From Massilia soli (GTDB lineage Bacteria; Pseudomonadota; Gammaproteobacteria; Burkholderiales; Burkholderiaceae_D), in NCBI RefSeq assembly GCF_016809835.1, contig NZ_JAFBIL020000002.1:62001-126000 (forward strand): a stretch of 64,000 bases of DNA. The letters are read 5' to 3'. Position 1 is the stretch's first letter. Every line of letters begins with the position of its first letter. The translations under genes were made by a program, and so were the position numbers. Positions 24,355-33,604 of this stretch are shown piece by piece. The notes under the pieces were generated by a model. That model was not told the DNA's origin. It made no database searches and saw only the letters and a program-made list of their open reading frames with translations.

Positions 24355-25293
24355 TTATTTCTCCCGAATGATGGTGACGCTTTGCTGATCCCGGCCGACG
24401 CCGGCTGACAAGATACCTTTGTGGAATACGGCGTCGACGATGTAGCGATCCTCATGGATGCGGTAGTTCACCTGAGCCATCACATCGTCGCTGAACAGGC
24501 CGCCGTCCTTCAGAACGACCCTCAAGATTGGCGCTTCCGTTTCCGCCATTGCTGCTGGCATCTGAATGATGGTTCTGACGCCATCGTTATAGACACGAAC
24601 AGGCTTCCAGGGGGCCTTGCCTTTGATGTCGTAAGCGAAGCTGAGATTAGCAATGCTCTCCTTGGTCTCCGGAATAATTTGTTCCTGCATTAGCTTCGCC
24701 TCCCGCATCTTGACGGCATCCCACTTGGCCAGAGCATCCTCGGGGTAGATGAATCCGACTCGGGCCATGAACTCGGTACGGTGCGAGCGCAGATTGATGT
24801 GGTAGGAACGGCGGTTGGTGGTCACGATCAGATTGGTGTTGAGGCCGACGTCCTGCGGTTTCAGGATCAAATGCTGCACTTCGGTTGCGCCGGACCCGCT
24901 CACGGCCGGTTCCACGATAAAGCGCGGATCGCCCCCGTTGAGGTTGTTGACCTGTTCGCCCGGCTGCAGCTCGATATCGCACGCCTTCAACACTGCGCAC
25001 ACGACGCTGATTTGCTGGGTGCCGTACACGAAGCGCACCATGCCGTCGTTACCGGCCACTGGCTTCATGCCGGTGGCGCTCGCGGCTTGCCATTTTTGAG
25101 CAATCGCCAGTGCAGCTTTTTCCTGTGCCGTGAGCTTGGGCGCTTTCTTCGAGAAATAGGCCTCTGCTGCGTCGCGTTCCTGAACGGGCGTTGTGTTTTT
25201 GCCTGATTGCTTGCCGCTGGCCGCGTTACCGCTGGTCGCTATCGCGAACAAGGGCGCAGCGCTCAGTATCATCGCTATCAAATGCTTGTTCAT
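24355..25293 (-). CDS. trbG: TrbG (VirB9-type) outer-membrane core protein
   Basis: The ATG at 25293 follows AAGGGGCAATTCC and gives a signal peptide ending near GNA-ASG; the frame open from 25323 is rejected. The 312-residue protein has VirB9 features: VRFVYGTQQISVVCAVLKACDIELQPGEQV, LILKPQDVGLNTNLIVTTNRRSYHINL and a C-terminal domain (VYNDGVRTIIQMP). It forms the periplasmic/outer-membrane ring with TrbH and TrbI. Confidence 0.93.
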   Translation of the reverse strand: MNKHLIAMILSAAPLFAIATSGNAASGKQSGKNTTPVQERDAAEAYFSKKAPKLTAQEKAALAIAQKWQAASATGMKPVAGNDGMVRFVYGTQQISVVCAVLKACDIELQPGEQVNNLNGGDPRFIVEPAVSGSGATEVQHLILKPQDVGLNTNLIVTTNRRSYHINLRSHRTEFMARVGFIYPEDALAKWDAVKMREAKLMQEQIIPETKESIANLSFAYDIKGKAPWKPVRVYNDGVRTIIQMPAAMAETEAPILRVVLKDGGLFSDDVMAQVNYRIHEDRYIVDAVFHKGILSAGVGRDQQSVTIIREK

Positions 25294-25304
25294 GGAATTG
25301 CCCC

Positions 25305-26078
25305 TTAAAGTTGTTTCGACCAAGCGAAGTCGCGCAGGTGGATACCCAGCGGGTTATCGTTCATTTCCTGTTCCGTTTTTTCCGGGCCGGCCGGCACCGT
25401 GTAGACCGTCAAGAGCGCACGCCAGCGCTGGGGCTTGCTCTTCAAGACTCCCTGCCGATCGCGCGTTGTTTCGATCCAGTCGACCTGGTACGTGTCGGGT
25501 GTCTGCGCCAGGACGGTTTCGATTTCGACGCTGACCAGTTCTTTTTCTGCCCGCTTGAATGGACTGCTGCTGTCCGTACCGTTAAGCCATTCGTTGGTCT
25601 TCGCAGTGGCTGGGTCATTTGGTGCGAGCATCGCGTACACGCGGAATACCGCCTTGCGTTGCAACGATACGTCGGGCGTCACCAGACGTACGTCGCTGAT
25701 CCATGCCGCCACGCTGGCGCGCAGGATGGCCGGATCGGCTGCTGTGGTGCGCTGGGCCGGGGCCACCGCCACCACCTGGCCCAGCTTGTCCACCTGGACG
25801 ATGTAGGGCACGAACTTGGACTGACTGCCGATATGGATCATGCCGCCCACGCTGGCCAGCATAAGCAGCAACGCCGCCATAGCGACGACTTGCCACATCT
25901 GACGACTGGCGGCACTCGCCGCGTAAATGTCGTTCCAGGTCCGGCGCGCTGAGAGCCACGGGTTTTCGCTCTCGCCATGGCGACGACCGCCGTCGACCAG
26001 TTCCTTATCGCGGCGCGTGTCACTGTCCGGCCGCTTCATGACCAGTTTCTTGATCCGCTCTCCGAAGCTCATATTCAT
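25305..26078 (-). CDS. trbF: TrbF (VirB8-type) inner-membrane assembly protein
   Basis: 257 residues (RK2: 260). A short cytoplasmic N-terminus is followed by a membrane segment (about residues 60-82) and a periplasmic NTF2-like VirB8 fold (WISDVRLVTPDVSLQRKAVF, YQVDWIETTRDRQGVL). Its ATGA start overlaps the trbE stop. Confidence 0.93.
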   Translation of the reverse strand: MNMSFGERIKKLVMKRPDSDTRRDKELVDGGRRHGESENPWLSARRTWNDIYAASAASRQMWQVVAMAALLLMLASVGGMIHIGSQSKFVPYIVQVDKLGQVVAVAPAQRTTAADPAILRASVAAWISDVRLVTPDVSLQRKAVFRVYAMLAPNDPATAKTNEWLNGTDSSSPFKRAEKELVSVEIETVLAQTPDTYQVDWIETTRDRQGVLKSKPQRWRALLTVYTVPAGPEKTEQEMNDNPLGIHLRDFAWSKQL

Positions 26079-28657
26079 GCTGTCACCTCTTCATCTTTGC
26101 GTTGCTGTTTCGTCGGCTGCTCCATTCCCACGTAATCGCTGAGCTTGAGTCCCTTCGCTGACAGCCATTCGTGTACCCATTCATCGCCGTATTTCGCTTC
26201 AAGCCGCTCGATTTCCGCGATCGAATCGAGGTCAGTAGCGCCCGCAAATGCAAGGGCCATCGGGCCGAGGGCCAGCTCGTACAGGCGCCGGCCATTCTCC
26301 GAAACGCAGTAGTACTGCTTCTTCGGAATGGCAGTGGCGACAATTTCAATCTGGCGTTTGTTGAGGCCCATCCGGCGATACAGGGCCGCGGTATCAGGAT
26401 CTCGGGCGTACACGTTGGGGAGGAAGATCTTGGTCGCGGTCGATTCCACGATCACATCGAGGATGCCGCTGTTCTCGGCATCCGTCAGGTTTTGCGTCGC
26501 CATCACAACCGAACAGTTCTTCTTCCCGAATGCCTTGAGCCATTCCCGGATCTTCTCCCGGAAGGCGGGATGCCCCAACATGATCCAGGCTTCGTCCAGG
26601 AACAGGATCGCCGGCTGGCCATGCAGGCTGCGCTCGATGCGACGGAACAGGTAGAGCAGCACCGGCAGCGCGTACTTTTCGCCCAGGTTCATCAGGTCTT
26701 CGATCTCGAAGGTGGTGAACTTCGACAGTTTCAGGCCATCATGCTCCGCGTCGAGCAGCTGGCCCATCATCCCGTCGACCGTGTACTGTTTCAGCGCTTC
26801 GCGGATCGGCTCGTCCTGTACCGTCATCGTGAACTCAGACAGGGTGCGGGCGCCGCTTTCATGCATGTTGATGATCGCAGTGCCAATTTCGTTGCGTTGC
26901 GCCGGCGTCGTGATAAGACCGTTGAGCGCGAGGATCGTGTCAATCCATTCCATCGCCCAGGCCCGATCGCCCTTGGTGTCGAGGAACTGAAGCGGGCAGA
27001 AGGCCAACCGGCTGCCCTCGGCACCGACAGCGAAGTGAAGGCCACGCACGCCCTTTGTCGTGGGATACATTGACTTGCCTTTTTCAAAGCAGTAGACCGA
27101 CATGCCCTGATAGCGCAGCGCCTGCAGCGCGAGAAGTGCCAGCTTGGTCGACTTGCCGGAGCGGGTCCGGCCGGCCATGAAGCAGTGGCCCAGGTCCGCT
27201 ACATGCAGGTTGAACCGGAACGGCGTCGAACCATTCGTCACGCAGTGCATCAAGGGCGGCGCATGTGGCGGGTACAGCGGGCAAGGCGCGTAATTCAGGC
27301 CAGTCCAGATCGTACTTGTCGGCAGCATGTCGGCCAGGTTCATCGTGTTAATGAGCGGCCGGCGCACGTTTTCGACGCCGTGCCCTGGCAGGCTTCCCAA
27401 GAACGCGTCAAGCGTGTTGATGGTCTCTATGCGCGCCCCGAAGCCAAGGCGGCGGATCGCTTTCGACAGCTGCAGCGCGCCAGCTTCCACATGCTCGCGG
27501 CTCTCGTCCATCAGCACCACGACACTGGTGTAGTAGCCGTCTGCCACCAGGCCGCTGTTCACTTCCGCGATGGCCGATTCGGCATCGCTGACCATCGACA
27601 CAGCATCTTGGTCGATAGACCCGGTGTTTGTATTGAACACCTGGTCGAAGAAGCCGCGGACCTTCTGCTTCCACTTCTTCCGATACTTCTCCAGGTGCGA
27701 AACGGCTTCGTGCGGGTCCATGAAGATGAAGCGGCTCGACCAGCGATATTCACAAGGCTGTTCCGCGAGAGCCGACAGGATCCCGGGCGAAGACTCAAGT
27801 GGGAAGCCGTCGATCGCGACGACCTGGATATAGTGACGCCCTATTTTCGGCACCACGCCGCCCCAAAGTTCCTGGCCCCCGATCAGCATGTCCAGGTACA
27901 TCGGATTGCTGGGCAGCTGAATCGGCTGATTCAGGCCGGTTGTGCAGAACTGCAGCCAGCGCAGGAAATCATCGTGCGTGACCGTGCCGCCGTCTTCCTG
28001 TACGAACTTGTTACACCGAAGGCGTGACAGCCTCACCGCAGCTGACAGGCGGGAGTCGATCGTCACGCAATCGCGCTTGAACATATCGATCAGGCCTTGC
28101 GTGCGCGCCTGGTGGTTGAGCGCTACAGCCTCGTCATCGAACATCATTTCGACAAACTTCCGCTCAGCCAGCAAGGGCGGAAAGTACGTCAGGGTAAGGA
28201 CGAAGTAGCCTTCATACATTGTTCCCAGGCGCTCGAAGAGGCGGCGCCGCTCTTCCTCGACTGCGGCCGACACGGGATCGGGGAAATGCGACAGGCCACG
28301 ATCAGAATAGCCAGCAGCTGGCCTGCGCACCGCGTCCACGTGCATCATCCAGCCGTTGCCAAGGCCCGATAGGGCCTGGTTGATCCTGAATGACACCATT
28401 TCCCGATTCTCTTCGGTACTGCTCTCGTTGTCGTCGCCCTGGTACAGCCAGGCGGCCATCAACGAGCCGTTCTTGCCGACAATGACACCGTCGTCGACCA
28501 CGGCCGCGTAGTTCAGCAGATCGGCGAACCCGGCCGCCTTGGACCGGTGCTTTTTCAGCTGGGCCTCGTTGTTCACGGCGCGGATGCGCGCGTAGAGCAA
28601 CAGCAGCATCAGTCCGCCGAGGCCAGCCAGGGCGTATGCGATGGTTGTGACTATCAT
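26075..28657 (-). CDS. trbE: TrbE (VirB4-type) transfer ATPase
   Basis: The ATG at 28657 (MIVTTIAYALAGLGG) overlaps the trbD stop as ATGA; an open frame reaching 28810 is not needed. The 860-residue protein (RK2: 852) has an N-terminal membrane segment, Walker A AGRTRSGKSTKLALL (about residues 487-501) and Walker B PAILFLDEAWIML (about 684-696), plus VVMATQNLTDA. VirB4 ATPases drive pilus assembly and DNA transfer. Confidence 0.95.
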   Translation of the reverse strand: MIVTTIAYALAGLGGLMLLLLYARIRAVNNEAQLKKHRSKAAGFADLLNYAAVVDDGVIVGKNGSLMAAWLYQGDDNESSTEENREMVSFRINQALSGLGNGWMMHVDAVRRPAAGYSDRGLSHFPDPVSAAVEEERRRLFERLGTMYEGYFVLTLTYFPPLLAERKFVEMMFDDEAVALNHQARTQGLIDMFKRDCVTIDSRLSAAVRLSRLRCNKFVQEDGGTVTHDDFLRWLQFCTTGLNQPIQLPSNPMYLDMLIGGQELWGGVVPKIGRHYIQVVAIDGFPLESSPGILSALAEQPCEYRWSSRFIFMDPHEAVSHLEKYRKKWKQKVRGFFDQVFNTNTGSIDQDAVSMVSDAESAIAEVNSGLVADGYYTSVVVLMDESREHVEAGALQLSKAIRRLGFGARIETINTLDAFLGSLPGHGVENVRRPLINTMNLADMLPTSTIWTGLNYAPCPLYPPHAPPLMHCVTNGSTPFRFNLHVADLGHCFMAGRTRSGKSTKLALLALQALRYQGMSVYCFEKGKSMYPTTKGVRGLHFAVGAEGSRLAFCPLQFLDTKGDRAWAMEWIDTILALNGLITTPAQRNEIGTAIINMHESGARTLSEFTMTVQDEPIREALKQYTVDGMMGQLLDAEHDGLKLSKFTTFEIEDLMNLGEKYALPVLLYLFRRIERSLHGQPAILFLDEAWIMLGHPAFREKIREWLKAFGKKNCSVVMATQNLTDAENSGILDVIVESTATKIFLPNVYARDPDTAALYRRMGLNKRQIEIVATAIPKKQYYCVSENGRRLYELALGPMALAFAGATDLDSIAEIERLEAKYGDEWVHEWLSAKGLKLSDYVGMEQPTKQQRKDEEVTA

Positions 28658-28965
28658 TTGTATTGCCTCCCTTGACTGCCTGTGTTCAAGCGGAATGGCG
28701 TGCTGCGCGCGGCGTAATACGGCTTGTACTTCCGGTGCCGCATGTACACCTTGCGCATCTGAGGGTCTGACTTGGCCATGCGCCGGGTCGCAAAAAGCGC
28801 CCCGAACCATAGCGAGAGTCCGACCACCGTTGCCCTCAACTCTTGTGCGTTGAAAATCAGTGAGAACGCCAGCAACCCCGAGAACATCACCAGTTCACGA
28901 TCCCCACCCATGAACAGGTTGTGTCGATTGCCGGCCCGACGAATGGGTATCGTGCGGAGCGCCAT
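28654..28965 (-). CDS. trbD: TrbD (VirB3-type) membrane protein
   Basis: 103 residues, the same as RK2 TrbD. It has MALRTIPIRRAGNRHNLFMGGDREL, two membrane segments (about 25-62) and RMAKSDPQMRKVYMRHRKYK. It works with TrbE, to which it is translationally coupled. Confidence 0.93.
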   Translation of the reverse strand: MALRTIPIRRAGNRHNLFMGGDRELVMFSGLLAFSLIFNAQELRATVVGLSLWFGALFATRRMAKSDPQMRKVYMRHRKYKPYYAARSTPFRLNTGSQGRQYK

Positions 28966-28967
28966 CG

Positions 28968-29396
28968 CTATGCCTCCTGGCCTGCAGCCGCCATTGCCAT
29001 CATGCGGACGCTCGTCACGGCCGCATCGCCGATGGCGGCAATTTCAGCGCCGCGGCCGAAGAAGGTGCTCATGACGTTCTGCGCGCCGACCAGCAGGGCC
29101 ATTACCAATACCAGGAAGATCAGGGTACGGAAGAAACCATTGAGGTCGCCGCCGAAGACCAGCACGCCGCCGGCGACGACGATGCCGATCGTCGACAGCG
29201 CGAACGCAACCGGCCCGGTCACGGAGTTGCGCAGGTTGGTCAACCAGCTTTCGTACGGCAGCGAGCCGCCCGTTCCTTCGGCAGCAAACGCCGTATGTGG
29301 GGCAAAAACGATGACGAAGAGCAGCAGTCCGGCGCAAGCGTAGAACGTCAGGGTACGTTTGTAGGCATCGGACTGGCTGATGGGTATTGCGCGCAT
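28968..29396 (-). CDS. trbC: TrbC, cyclic pilin precursor
   Basis: 142 residues. A long signal peptide ends near AFAA at about residue 38. The mature part, from [19 protein letters not shown] through two hydrophobic helices to STFFGRG, is almost that of RK2. AEIA, the tetrapeptide that TraF removes before joining the ends in RK2, is present after GRG. With TraF at 12,579 this implies a circular pilin. The extreme C-terminus, discarded in maturation, has diverged. Confidence 0.93.
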   Translation of the reverse strand: MRAIPISQSDAYKRTLTFYACAGLLLFVIVFAPHTAFAAEGTGGSLPYESWLTNLRNSVTGPVAFALSTIGIVVAGGVLVFGGDLNGFFRTLIFLVLVMALLVGAQNVMSTFFGRGAEIAAIGDAAVTSVRMMAMAAAGQEA

Positions 29397-29405
29397 GACA
29401 AGCTC

Positions 29406-30368
29406 CTATAGAGTTTTGGTGAGGTAATCGCCGCTGGCGTAGCCGGAAACTTCCAGCACTTCCTGCACGCGACGGCCTTCGGGGATACGGGCGATGTGAA
29501 TGACCACATGAACCGCCTCGCCGATCAGCGGTTCAATTTCGGCCGGGGCCGATTCGTTACGTGAAATCAGGGATTTGAGCCTGGTCAGGCCGGCATGCGC
29601 GCAGTTTGCATGCAGTGTGGCGGCGCCGCCTTCGTGCCCGGTATTCCAGGCATCAAGCAGGTCAAGCGCTTCGGCGCCGCGCACCTCGCCGACTAGAATC
29701 CGGTCCGGACGCATCCGCAAAATGGTCTTGAGCAGCGCGGTCATCGAGACTTCAAGCGAGGTGTGATACTGGACAAAGTTCTCGGCGTTGCACTGAATCT
29801 CGGCGGTATCCTCGATGATGCAGATCCGCTCGTGGGAATTGCTGACAACCATTTCATTGATGATTGCGTTCACCAGCGTTGTCTTGCCCGAGCCGGTTCC
29901 ACCTGTAACCAGGATGTTTCGATGGGCAAGTACGGCCTTGATAATCGCGTCGCGCTGCGCCGACGTCATGATTCCGGCCTCGACGTACTGGTCGAGGGTG
30001 AAAATATGGATCGCTTTTTTTCGGATCGAGAACGCCGGCCCTTGGACCACGGGCGGCAGCTGGCCAGCGAAGCGCATGCCCTTAATGGGCAGTTCGCCTT
30101 CGATCAGCGGCTTTAGATGCCTGACTTCCTTGCCGTGATAGGCAGCGACCGTCTTTATGATCGCCTCGGCCTGAGCGGGACGAAGCGTGCCGATGCACTT
30201 CATGCGCTCGCCCAGGCGCTCATGCCACAGCCGCCCGTCCGGGTTGCACATCACCTCTGCCGTCCGCGGATCGTTAAGCGCAGTCATGAGCGTAGGACCC
30301 ATGTCGCGCTCTAGCTTAACCTTCGCCCGATCTTTCACGGTCGCCAAGTTGTCGTCTGGCTCATCCAT
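29406..30368 (-). CDS. trbB: TrbB (VirB11-type) traffic ATPase
   Basis: 320 residues, equal to RK2 TrbB. Visible are Walker A LVTGGTGSGKTTLVNAI (about 154-170), the Asp box IIEDTAEIQCNAENFV, Walker B RPDRILVGEVRGAEALDLL and the His box GGAATLHANCAHAGL. It forms a cytoplasmic hexamer at the base of the channel. It is the first gene of the trb operon, with a KorB operator about 210 bases upstream. Confidence 0.95.
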   Translation of the reverse strand: MDEPDDNLATVKDRAKVKLERDMGPTLMTALNDPRTAEVMCNPDGRLWHERLGERMKCIGTLRPAQAEAIIKTVAAYHGKEVRHLKPLIEGELPIKGMRFAGQLPPVVQGPAFSIRKKAIHIFTLDQYVEAGIMTSAQRDAIIKAVLAHRNILVTGGTGSGKTTLVNAIINEMVVSNSHERICIIEDTAEIQCNAENFVQYHTSLEVSMTALLKTILRMRPDRILVGEVRGAEALDLLDAWNTGHEGGAATLHANCAHAGLTRLKSLISRNESAPAEIEPLIGEAVHVVIHIARIPEGRRVQEVLEVSGYASGDYLTKTL

Positions 30369-30574
30369 AGCTTATCCCCTACTGACCGCCTCGATAATAC
30401 ATCGCTGCGGATATACCGAAAGCAGACACAGGACAAACAAGGGGGATTTCTAGCGCGTTGGTTTACTCAGGTTTGACCAAGCGCAAACTAAAGCGCATTG
30501 GTCCTGTCGGAAGGGGAGGGCGAGCCGCTGTCGGGGGAGGCAGGAAGGCGAGGCGTTGCGCGCTCGCCTGAATA

Positions 30575-30587
30575 TTTAGCCGCTAAA
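30575..30587. promoter_or_regulatory. KorB operator between trbA and trbB
   Basis: Perfect TTTAGCCGCTAAA that includes the TAG stop codon of trbA (30585-30583). It lies about 205 bases before the trbB start, in the trbB promoter region, as in IncP-1 plasmids where KorB represses trbB from a distance. Confidence 0.85.
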
Positions 30588-30993
30588 GCTTCTTTTCCTG
30601 GCGTTCAACCTTTCGGTTGTCTGGGTTCATTTTTGCCAGCTTCTTACGATTCTCCTGATCCCACTGCCGGACCTGGAATGCCTGGAATTCCGTCAGAGTG
30701 GCGGCCACTCGAACGTAGCCGCCGGGAAGACTAAGCCGGGCATGACCGCCTGCTAGTACGTCCAGCGATTCCTTGTCCAAGTCCGTTGACTCAAGCAAGG
30801 TCGCCAGCGGCGTTTCCAGTGCTGCCGCAATCTGTTCCATGATCCGCAGCGAGGGGTTACCTTGGCCAGTCGTCAGGTCCGATAGGAACGATATGGAAAT
30901 GTTGGCTTTGGTCGCTAGATCTGACTTCGTAAGTCCCTTTTCGTCCAGGATACGAAGGATATTGGTAAAGAAAATGATGTGATAAAAGTACAC
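30583..30993 (-). CDS. trbA: TrbA, repressor of transfer genes
   Basis: TrbA represses tra and trb promoters in IncP-1. The helix-turn-helix region GLTKSDLATKANISISFLSDLTTGQGNPSL and the following TPLATLLESTDLDKESLD match RK2 TrbA. The C-terminal part (PGGYVRVAATLTEFQAFQVRQW) resembles that of KorA. The start is uncertain: GTG at 30993 gives 136 residues against 121 in RK2, and no strong ribosome-binding site is visible. Confidence 0.88.
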   Translation of the reverse strand: MYFYHIIFFTNILRILDEKGLTKSDLATKANISISFLSDLTTGQGNPSLRIMEQIAAALETPLATLLESTDLDKESLDVLAGGHARLSLPGGYVRVAATLTEFQAFQVRQWDQENRKKLAKMNPDNRKVERQEKKL

Positions 30994-31024
30994 GGCCGTT
31001 TTTAGTTATTGTTTGTTAGGAGAT

Positions 31025-31037
31025 TTTAGCCGCTAAA
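31025..31037. promoter_or_regulatory. KorB operator upstream of trbA
   Basis: Perfect TTTAGCCGCTAAA 32 bases before trbA. In IncP-1 plasmids this operator lies in the divergent trbA/trfA promoter region. Here nothing resembling ssb or trfA follows on the other side, so the backbone appears to break at this point. Confidence 0.85.
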
Positions 31038-31961
31038 TTCTCGTTCAGGTAACAATTGCTAGCGTTCCCCTGCAGTGCCTCGTAGCTAGTCGTAAAAGCT
31101 TATCTCGAGGATCCGAAATATTCGTTACGCTCAAGTGCAGAATAGCTCGATTAATCCTTGAAACAAATGCTGCGCATCAAACAGAGCGTGCAAAGCCGTT
31201 GACTATGGGGAGGGGAATTTTCGCTGCGCGAAAACCGGCTATGTCGTGCGCGAGCTCATCGAGCCTCCGGTGGAGTCTCGCCCCTTCGGGCTTCCAGCGC
31301 CTTTCCAACGGCATCCCTAGCCTAAAAGCAGACGCGCTCGCTGCGGCAGCTCCCGGCGCGAAATTGGCGTTACTGTGCCAGCTTGAGTTGCGCTTGGCCG
31401 GAGCGTGAGTGGGAGTCAAACCCCGAGGGTCATTGAAGTAGGGGTGAAGATTAGCCGAGTAGGTAGTAGGTCCCGCTTACAGGTCACTTAGATTGATCAC
31501 CTCAACGGTGATTGACTCCCAGGCGAGGCCCAAAGAAGCATTCGATAGAGCGCTATGCTGCAGTCCTCGTCGCTTGCTGAGCGAAGCCGGCAGAGCGGTA
31601 GGTCTTGCTTACGGGTCGCTCTCGCAACCTTTCAATTGTCTTCGCATCAAAAGACCCGCAGAGTAGACACGGATCAATTTCGGCTTTATACTGTATTTAA
31701 ATACAGTGTCTAGTCGTCAAAAGAGCGATGAAAGACAGGTCAGCGCGGGGGTGAAGTTAAGGACGGGTTGCCAGCGGTAGTGTAACGCCCGTTCGAGTTC
31801 GCAATGATGTTATTGCGGGTACCACCCCAGTGAGCATTTGCGCACTGGTAACTACGCACGACCTACCGGTTCGACAGCTTCACCATTATTTAAGACCTCT
31901 GTAATACAAGGGTTTTCGGTAATGGTTTTGGTAGGTTGGGCATGTCCTGTAAGGATTACAT
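31038..31961. other. gene-free stretch at the end of the IncP backbone
   Basis: I see no supported gene. It contains two alike 23-base segments of the form GTAGGTC-N2-GCTTAC-N-GGTC near 31,464 and 31,599, an SOS-box-like palindrome at 31,691, and short frames without ribosome-binding sites. ssb and trfA would be expected here in an IncP-1 plasmid; no trace is recognisable. Confidence 0.6.
31691..31706. promoter_or_regulatory. SOS (LexA) box-like palindrome
   Basis: CTGTATTTAAATACAG is a perfect palindrome fitting the LexA consensus CTGT-N8-ACAG. No gene starts close downstream; the DUF1508 gene begins 255 bases later. It may be a leftover of a lost SOS gene. Confidence 0.6.
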
Positions 31962-32348
31962 ATGTATTTCACGATCTACCCGGCCGAGCAAGGCCAGTTC
32001 CGATGGAACCTGAAGTCGGCGAACCACGAGAACATTTGCAGTGGTGAGAGCTACCACAACAAGGCCGACTGCGTGAAGGCTATTCAACTGGTGAACGGGA
32101 TGAACAACTATCCGACTCGCGACCTAACACTGATGGCTTCCGCCTTCGGCACCGGCTTGATGTCTCCATGGCGGGCAGCAATGGCTGGAATCGAATCAAT
32201 CCCAGCGAGTAAAGGAATGCTTTCTAGCGCGTCCATTGCTAGCGCCGGATTGTTAGGTCATGCGATCGAAAGCGCGTCCTCGACATGGAAACCAACAGGA
32301 CTGCTGAGCGATTTCTTAGGTAACGGCTTCGCTCAGCCGAAGCGGTAG
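31962..32348 (+). CDS. DUF1508 (YegP-type) domain protein
   Basis: A 128-residue protein starting behind GTAAGGATTACAT. Residues 1-48 (MYFTIYPAEQGQFRWNLKSA, then ANHENICSGESYHNKADC) form one DUF1508 unit, as in E. coli YegP, which carries two. The second unit is replaced by an unrelated stretch with a hydrophobic middle (about 55-105). Function unknown. Confidence 0.65.
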   Translation: MYFTIYPAEQGQFRWNLKSANHENICSGESYHNKADCVKAIQLVNGMNNYPTRDLTLMASAFGTGLMSPWRAAMAGIESIPASKGMLSSASIASAGLLGHAIESASSTWKPTGLLSDFLGNGFAQPKR

Positions 32349-32647
32349 CAGTACCGGGGCGGCCGCTGGAAATGCAGCAACTAGCCGCCCTGTTCAATCC
32401 TTGACCTGACCGCAACCATCTTGGTTCGCTGGTAGTCACGGCGGATTGACCCGCCTACGGTCGGCGATGCCCCGACGAAGCTCACAATTGAGCTGTATAT
32501 AGGTCACCAGGATATCAAAAAACCGGCGATCGAGGATGCAACGGATTATCGCGCCAGGCGGGCCAGGCATACCAACACCGCGCCCTGTTCTGGGCGACGC
32601 GGCAGCAAAAGTCTAGGAGGAACGCATGCGCGACGCCCAGCAGCTAG
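32349..32647. other. intergenic stretch without a supported gene
   Basis: Short frames only. AGGAGGAACGC before an ATG at 32,626 is a good ribosome-binding site, but the frame it opens runs antisense into the next gene and resembles nothing known. Confidence 0.45.
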
Positions 32648-33394
32648 CTATTGCTCCATGTGGTCGACGCCGTGTATTTGATTTAGCTCCGCAACAATCG
32701 TGTGTGCGTCGTCGTATGCTACCTTTGCCGGCGGATGTCCATCCAGTACGTAAGACATCATCGCCAACATATACGCTCCTGCGGCAACTACGTTGCTGGT
32801 GATATGGAAAACAGCGAGAGAGTCAGCTGGATGAATGCAACGCAGTTGGGCTAACCAATGTTCTCCGCCATCCTCAACGTTCATGTGCGGAAGCACTGCA
32901 TCTACATTAGGGTGCGCACCGGAATCTATCGCCATCGAATAAAAAGTTTGTACTACGGTATGCAGTTCGGGATTGAGCTTCGCTAGCTCCCGCAGTCCAT
33001 TTGACGCCGTGAAGCTTTCGCGGCACTTTTTTTCGGCTGACTTGCTCCTTGCCCTGTTCGTCCAAATCTCTTCTTTACCTGGGTCCGCTGTCATTATCAA
33101 ACCGAACAAAACACTTTCCAGTCCTGCGCGCACCACTGGATACACAGGCGGCATTTGCCCGCCCAAGGCAATTCTTACTCCAGCCAAAAAGTAACCGTGG
33201 GCAGTAAGTAGTAGGAACGCAGGAGTTGGTCGCCCCTCGTACGATCCTCCCATCAAGTTCTCAAAGCTCTGATGAATCCTGTCCATCAAGGCATAGATTT
33301 CCGGATGCTGGTTTTTGATCTGCCGTTCGTTTTGATGCGTTACATCCAGAAATTTAGCCAATTCGCGTTCGCTTGGTTCTCGACCATTGGTCAT
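32648..33394 (-). CDS. hypothetical protein
   Basis: A 248-residue, mostly helical protein. Stretches such as FLLLTAHGYFLAGVRIALGG, PVYPVVRAGLESVLFGLIM and ITSNVVAAGAYMLAMMSYVL are moderately hydrophobic. The centre is charged (WTNRARSKSAEKKCRESF). The pattern resembles a family of cargo proteins of unknown function on genomic islands; I cannot name it. It stands alone on the minus strand. Confidence 0.6.
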   Translation of the reverse strand: MTNGREPSERELAKFLDVTHQNERQIKNQHPEIYALMDRIHQSFENLMGGSYEGRPTPAFLLLTAHGYFLAGVRIALGGQMPPVYPVVRAGLESVLFGLIMTADPGKEEIWTNRARSKSAEKKCRESFTASNGLRELAKLNPELHTVVQTFYSMAIDSGAHPNVDAVLPHMNVEDGGEHWLAQLRCIHPADSLAVFHITSNVVAAGAYMLAMMSYVLDGHPPAKVAYDDAHTIVAELNQIHGVDHMEQ

Positions 33395-33604
33395 GGTTTG
33401 TCCGCAGATAAAGTAAGAAAAAAGGTCTAGGCCAATCGTGCGGCTTAGAGCCTGACCCGATTAAGGTCAAGCGTGATCTCCGGACGCTCAGGCGTGAGCT
33501 GTATCCAGGTCACTGTACAAGTCACTGTGAATTCCCGCGGCATGCAACTCTGGAGGCGTCATTGCAGCCAGACGGTAGTTCGCATTTGTTAGCGGGGCCG
33601 GATC

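Noticed and set aside
19209-30993. Reading the channel genes as a virB-type (PromA-like) system
   Set aside because: Lengths and sequences of TrbB, TrbC, TrbD, TrbG and TrbN, and the gene order, fit IncP trb much better.
31177-31419. 80-residue minus-strand frame
   Set aside because: No ribosome-binding site, Ala/Arg-rich composition and no recognisable family.
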